The notes beneath the pieces were generated by a model. That model was not told the DNA's origin. It made no database searches and was given only the letters and a program-made list of their open reading frames with translations. A stretch of DNA of 32,944 nucleotides, taken from positions 1 through 32,944 of the forward strand of contig JAUNGB010000060.1 of assembly GCA_030524715.1 (NCBI GenBank), written 5' to 3'. Each line of letters starts with the position of its first letter. Position 1 is the stretch's first letter. Below are positions 29,153 through 32,944 of the stretch, piece by piece. This DNA is from Eubacteriales bacterium (GTDB taxonomy: Bacteria; Bacillota; Clostridia; Lachnospirales; Lachnospiraceae). Position numbers and translations under genes: made by a program.

Positions 29153-32100
29153 ATGAAAAAGTTTATAAGACGATTGCTTACAGGTGTACTCACCCTTGCG
29201 ACCGTATTTACCGCATTACCTGTCACACAGGTTCATGCAGCGGATTCCGTCTATACCCATTCTGACGGAAAAACGGGTACGGTCATTAAAGAAACAGACA
29301 GCGGAGAACAAGAGTCTGTTTTTGAGGAAGGCTGGATGAAAGCAGACGGGGAAACTGCCTATTGTATTCAATTAGGTGTGGCGTTCCAGTCTGGCTATAA
29401 GACACGCAAGGACGCAACCGAGCGATTGAGCGAATCACAGATTACCGATATTGCTTTGAACCTTGAATACGTCAAAAATTATACAAAAGACAGGTTTTCT
29501 AGCGAACAGGCGTATTTATTACAGCAATGTACGGTATGGCGTAGATTGAGTGTTCATTTAGGTTGGGGATTTGGAAATACACACGTTGCCTATGATGAAA
29601 TCTCTAAAAGTGTACAGGATAAAATCTATGAGAACGCAAAGGCTTTCGCTAAGGAAAATAAAGACCGTTACGATTGTTATGGTTATATCTATACTGGCGA
29701 GGGGCAGGACTTAGGACAGTTCTATGCAAAGTTAGCTGTCGGGAATGGAAAGATTCAAAAATCTTCCAGTAATGTCACAGTCACGAACGGGAACGACTGC
29801 TATTCTCTCTCTGGTGCGACTTATGGTGTTTATTCTGATAAAGGCTGCACGAAGTCTGTTGCCACACTTACGACAAATGCCAATGGAAATACTGACACTG
29901 TGGAATTAAGAGCCGCAACATACTATGTAAAGGAAACGAAAGCTCCAAAGGGATTCCAGTTAGATAAGAACATCTATACCCTTACGGTCAAGGCTGGCGA
30001 AACTTCCACATTGAAAGTGAACGATACTCCAAAAGTCACAGACACTTTGGTTGAGCTTTTCAAGATTGATATGGAAACAGGAAAAGCCCCTGCACAGGGT
30101 AACGCTTCTTTAGAGGGTGCAGAGTTTGTTTGGAAGTATTATGGCGGTTATTACACAAAAGATAATCTTCCATCAGAACCAACACGCACATGGACGACAA
30201 AGACAATCGCTGAAAAAGACAGCAATAACGAAGTCCATTACATCACAAGATTAGCGGATTCTTACAAGGTGTCTGGTGACAGCTTCTATACACAGAATGG
30301 TACTATCTGCCTGCCACTTGGTACTATCACTGTGGAAGAAAAGGCAGCTCCAAACGGTTACTTATTGGAGGGTGCTTATATGCAGGCTGCCGGAAGTTCG
30401 GAACAGATAAAAGGTGTCTATGTGGCACAGATTACAGAAGATGGTGAGCTTGCAGCGTTAAGCGGCAGCAACCAGTATTCTGTATCAGACAAGGTTATCC
30501 GTGGCGGTGTCAAAATCCAAAAACGTGACTTTGAAACCAAAGATACAAAAGCACAAGGCGGTGCGACTTTGAAAGATACTGCCTTTGAAATCATTTCCTT
30601 AAATGATAACGCTGTCTTGGTAGATGGTAAGCTATACAGCAAGAATGAAGTTGTCAAGACAATCCATACAGGTGTTGACGGTATCGCTGCAACTGCCGCC
30701 GATACATTACCATATGGAAAATACCGTATTGAGGAAAGCAATGCCCCAGAGGGATATTTGACGGACGGTGCAAAACCGATTGAATTTGATATTGTGAATG
30801 ATGGTGAAATCGTAGATTTAACTGACGAAACACACTCCGTCTATAATCAGATTAAACGTGGTGATTTGGAGGGCGTGAAAATCAGTGATGGTACACACAA
30901 GCGACTTGCGAATGTTCCCTTTAGGATCACAAGCAAGACGACTGGTGAAAGCCATATCATTGTGACAGATAAAAACGGTCAGTTCTCCACTTCCTCTGAC
31001 TGGGTATCTCATAAGCAGAATACCAATGCCGGAAAGACCAGTGAAGATGGTATCTGGTTCGGTACTTCCACACCAGACGACAGCAAAGGTGCTTTACTTT
31101 ACGATACTTACACAATCGAAGAATTACGCTGTGATTCCAACAAGGGAATGACACTGATTCCTGCTTTTGATGTAGTGGTTTCAAGAAATAAAGTTGTTGT
31201 TGATTTAGGTACGCTCACAGATGATTATGAGCCGGAAATCACTATCCATACGACTGCAACAGATAAGGTGACAGGTGAGAAGTCAATCGTTGCTGGTAAG
31301 AGCGTGACAATCGTTGATACCGTCACTTTAGATGGATTGAAAAAAGGTACGAAATATCAGTTGAAAGGCTGGCAGATGGTGAAATCTGAAAATGCACAGC
31401 TTCTTGTAGATGGTAAACCTGTGGAGAGTGATTATACATTCACTGCTAAAAAATCAGAAATGGAAGTGGAGGTTTCCTATACGTTCAACGCTTCCGCTCT
31501 TGGTGGTAAAGACCTTGTGACCTTTGAAGAATTATATGATTTATCCAATCCAGATGAGCCTGTTAAAGTAACTGAACACAAAGACATTGAGGACGAGGGG
31601 CAGACCGTGACGATTGAAGAACGTGTGATTGAAATTCATACCAACGCTGCCGATAAAGCCACAGGTGAAAAGATGATTGTTGCTGGCAAAGAGGTAACTG
31701 TCATTGATACGGTCACTTTAGATGGCTTGGAAAAAGGTACAACCTATCAGCTCAAAGGCTGGCAGATGGTGAAGTCTGAAAACGCACAGCTTCTTGTAGA
31801 TGGTAAACCTGTGGAAAGTGATTGCACCTTTACTGCAAAAGATTCCAGTATGGAAGCCCAGATTGCTTTTACATTCAATGCCAGCGAGCTTGCAGGCAAA
31901 GACCTTGTGACATTCGAGGAATTATACGATTTATCTAATCCAGACGAGCCTACAAAGGTAGCGGAACATAAAAACATTGAGGACGAGGGGCAGACTGTGA
32001 CGATTACAGAACGTATTATCACTATGCACACAACCGCCACAGATAAGGCAACAGGCAAAAAGACATTCGAAGCTGGTAAGGACGTAACTATCGTTGATAC

Positions 32101-32578
32101 CGTTACTTTAGATGGTCTTGAAAAAGGCGTGAAATATACCCTTAAAGGTTGGGAAATGGTGAAGTCTGAAAATGCCGAGCTTATCGTAGGTGGTAAACGT
32201 GTAGAAAACGACCTTACTTTCACTGCTACTGACACGAAAATGGAAGTTCAGATTGAATTTACATTCAATGCCAGTGAGCTTGCAGGTAAAGAGCTTGTGA
32301 CCTTTGAAGAATTGTATGATACGTCCAATCCAGACGAGCCTATCAAAATGGCTGAACATAAGGACATCAAGGACGAGGGGCAGACTGTAACAATCAAAGA
32401 AAAACCAGAATCCCCTACCACACCAGATGAACCTAGCACACCAACTAAGGCAAGTACATCACCAAAGACAGGTGACAATACGCCATTTGTTGCATTGTTC
32501 GCCATGATGGGAATTTCCGCTGCTGGTCTTATCTTTGCCGGATATAAGAGATTCCGCAGAGTAAAGAAATCTGACTGA
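29153..32578 (+). CDS. VaFE-repeat, sortase-anchored surface adhesin with thioester domain
   Basis: 1141 residues. A signal peptide (about 1-29, ending QVHA) is followed by a domain with the hallmarks of a Cys-Gln thioester adhesin: YCIQ at Cys71 and QCTVW at Gln125. Then come SpaA/Cna-B-like beta domains (ETKAPKGFQLD, EEKAAPNGYLLEG, EESNAPEGYL), and three 130-residue VaFE repeats, each with LVTFEELYD, probably stabilised by isopeptide bonds. The C-terminus has a Thr/Pro spacer, the sorting motif SPKTG (LPXTG variant), a hydrophobic helix and a basic tail. The ATG was chosen from AAAGGAG 11 bases upstream; an earlier in-frame ATG lies in the terminator stem. It sits at the end of a conjugative element and is probably cargo that helps host-cell or partner-cell attachment. 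Confidence 0.93.
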   Translation: MKKFIRRLLTGVLTLATVFTALPVTQVHAADSVYTHSDGKTGTVIKETDSGEQESVFEEGWMKADGETAYCIQLGVAFQSGYKTRKDATERLSESQITDIALNLEYVKNYTKDRFSSEQAYLLQQCTVWRRLSVHLGWGFGNTHVAYDEISKSVQDKIYENAKAFAKENKDRYDCYGYIYTGEGQDLGQFYAKLAVGNGKIQKSSSNVTVTNGNDCYSLSGATYGVYSDKGCTKSVATLTTNANGNTDTVELRAATYYVKETKAPKGFQLDKNIYTLTVKAGETSTLKVNDTPKVTDTLVELFKIDMETGKAPAQGNASLEGAEFVWKYYGGYYTKDNLPSEPTRTWTTKTIAEKDSNNEVHYITRLADSYKVSGDSFYTQNGTICLPLGTITVEEKAAPNGYLLEGAYMQAAGSSEQIKGVYVAQITEDGELAALSGSNQYSVSDKVIRGGVKIQKRDFETKDTKAQGGATLKDTAFEIISLNDNAVLVDGKLYSKNEVVKTIHTGVDGIAATAADTLPYGKYRIEESNAPEGYLTDGAKPIEFDIVNDGEIVDLTDETHSVYNQIKRGDLEGVKISDGTHKRLANVPFRITSKTTGESHIIVTDKNGQFSTSSDWVSHKQNTNAGKTSEDGIWFGTSTPDDSKGALLYDTYTIEELRCDSNKGMTLIPAFDVVVSRNKVVVDLGTLTDDYEPEITIHTTATDKVTGEKSIVAGKSVTIVDTVTLDGLKKGTKYQLKGWQMVKSENAQLLVDGKPVESDYTFTAKKSEMEVEVSYTFNASALGGKDLVTFEELYDLSNPDEPVKVTEHKDIEDEGQTVTIEERVIEIHTNAADKATGEKMIVAGKEVTVIDTVTLDGLEKGTTYQLKGWQMVKSENAQLLVDGKPVESDCTFTAKDSSMEAQIAFTFNASELAGKDLVTFEELYDLSNPDEPTKVAEHKNIEDEGQTVTITERIITMHTTATDKATGKKTFEAGKDVTIVDTVTLDGLEKGVKYTLKGWEMVKSENAELIVGGKRVENDLTFTATDTKMEVQIEFTFNASELAGKELVTFEELYDTSNPDEPIKMAEHKDIKDEGQTVTIKEKPESPTTPDEPSTPTKASTSPKTGDNTPFVALFAMMGISAAGLIFAGYKRFRRVKKSD
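31238..32407 (+). repeat. Three tandem 390-base units encoding the VaFE repeats
   Basis: Units begin at 31238, 31628 and 32018, exactly 390 bases (130 codons) apart with no length variation, and share long near-identical stretches (for example around AAAGGCTGGCAGATGGTGAA in units 1 and 2). Equal length and high identity point to recent duplication and allow copy-number change by recombination. Confidence 0.9.
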
Positions 32579-32596
32579 TACGGGAGGTAACAGCTT

Positions 32597-32650
32597 ATGA
32601 AAGCAACGCCCCGTTCACCGCCTGTCATGGAAACGTCAGTCCGTGGCTGA
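32597..32650 (+). CDS. Possible 17-residue peptide downstream of the adhesin
   Basis: ATG with GGGAGG 9 bases upstream encodes MKATPRSPPVMETSVRG. The ribosome binding site is good but the peptide is very short. It could be a leader peptide or the broken start of a gene. Its 3' end falls in a GTCAG-TCCGTGG-CTGAC hairpin (32635-32651). Confidence 0.25.
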   Translation: MKATPRSPPVMETSVRG

Positions 32651-32823
32651 CACTATATCTAACTTCTGCTTGATTACGATTTATCTTTCTGAATGGGGAT
32701 TGTCAAGGGTGCTTTCAGCACAACGCTTGCCCTTGATGATTCACAGGCAGACAGATATTATCCCAACAGAAGAATGACACAATCAATTATTAAAAATATA
32801 GAAAGAAAAGAGGTAAACAATTT

Positions 32824-32944
32824 ATGGAATTAAAGCACGTTATCCCAAACATGGAAAAGACATTCGGGAATTTAGAGTTTGCAGGTGAAAATAAGGTGGA
32901 ACAGCGTAGGATCAACGGACGTATGACGGTCGTTTCCCGTAGCT
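32824..32944 (+). CDS. DUF961 conjugal-transfer protein (Tn916 orf23-like), cut by the window edge
   Basis: The visible 40 residues (MELKHVIPNMEKTFGNLEFA, then GENKVEQRRINGRMTV) match the N-terminus of the DUF961 family, the first gene of the Tn916/ICESt-type conjugation module. AAGAGG lies 10 bases upstream of the ATG. It marks the start of an integrative conjugative element's transfer region, which continues beyond the window. The gene is incomplete. Confidence 0.85.
   Translation, partial: MELKHVIPNMEKTFGNLEFAGENKVEQRRINGRMTVVSRS

Noticed and set aside
32693-32833. A 45-codon frame overlapping the DUF961 start
   Set aside because: It has no ribosome binding site, and the region upstream of orf23-like genes in Tn916 relatives is largely regulatory. 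I could not tell it from chance.

Overview
The window looks like chromosome of a Gram-positive gut anaerobe of the Lachnospiraceae (Clostridium cluster XIVa) type. The evidence is strong AGGAGG-like ribosome binding sites, a T-box upstream of ileS, a non-heme ferritin paired with a Bfd-like ferredoxin, a sortase-anchored VaFE/Cna-B adhesin and Tn916-type conjugation genes. No species is claimed.

Positions 1-13245 are mostly housekeeping. A partial gene leaves the left edge. Next come ileS, with a promoter and T-box leader, and glgP on the minus strand, then a D-Ala-D-Ala carboxypeptidase on plus. A coupled nucleoside hydrolase/DEDDh exonuclease pair, an HtrA protease and a ferritin/Bfd-like pair follow, all on minus.

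Positions 13482-19932 hold two tightly coupled plus-strand genes: a 1792-residue protein with a C-terminal STAND/Orc-like P-loop ATPase, and a 356-residue protein ending in an RNDLAH motif (HEPN RNase signature). I could not assign this pair to a named system. It is the best candidate here for an undescribed defence module.

Positions 20141-26444 are accessory sequence, all on minus: a secreted Ig-like/flavodoxin fusion, a phage-like protein, small or broken genes, a Nudix hydrolase coupled to a PLD-helicase, and decayed HNH-type and methyltransferase genes that seem to keep both ends but have lost their middles.

Positions 26628-32944 record mobile-element insertion. Two different 3' halves of tRNA-Arg(CCU) lie 2.1 kb apart, which fits serial insertion into one tRNA. 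Between them are an ORF6N/PLD-like gene with unusually strong palindromes before, inside and after it, and an IS110 transposase fragment. To the right is an integrative conjugative element: a large thioester/VaFE surface adhesin with an attenuator-like leader, then a DUF961 (Tn916 orf23-like) gene cut by the window edge.

A family of structured intergenic repeats (four copies, up to about 190 nt, nested inverted repeats) is scattered through the window, with one partial copy inside the ileS leader. Coordinates and motifs were read by eye; family names come from memory, without a database search.
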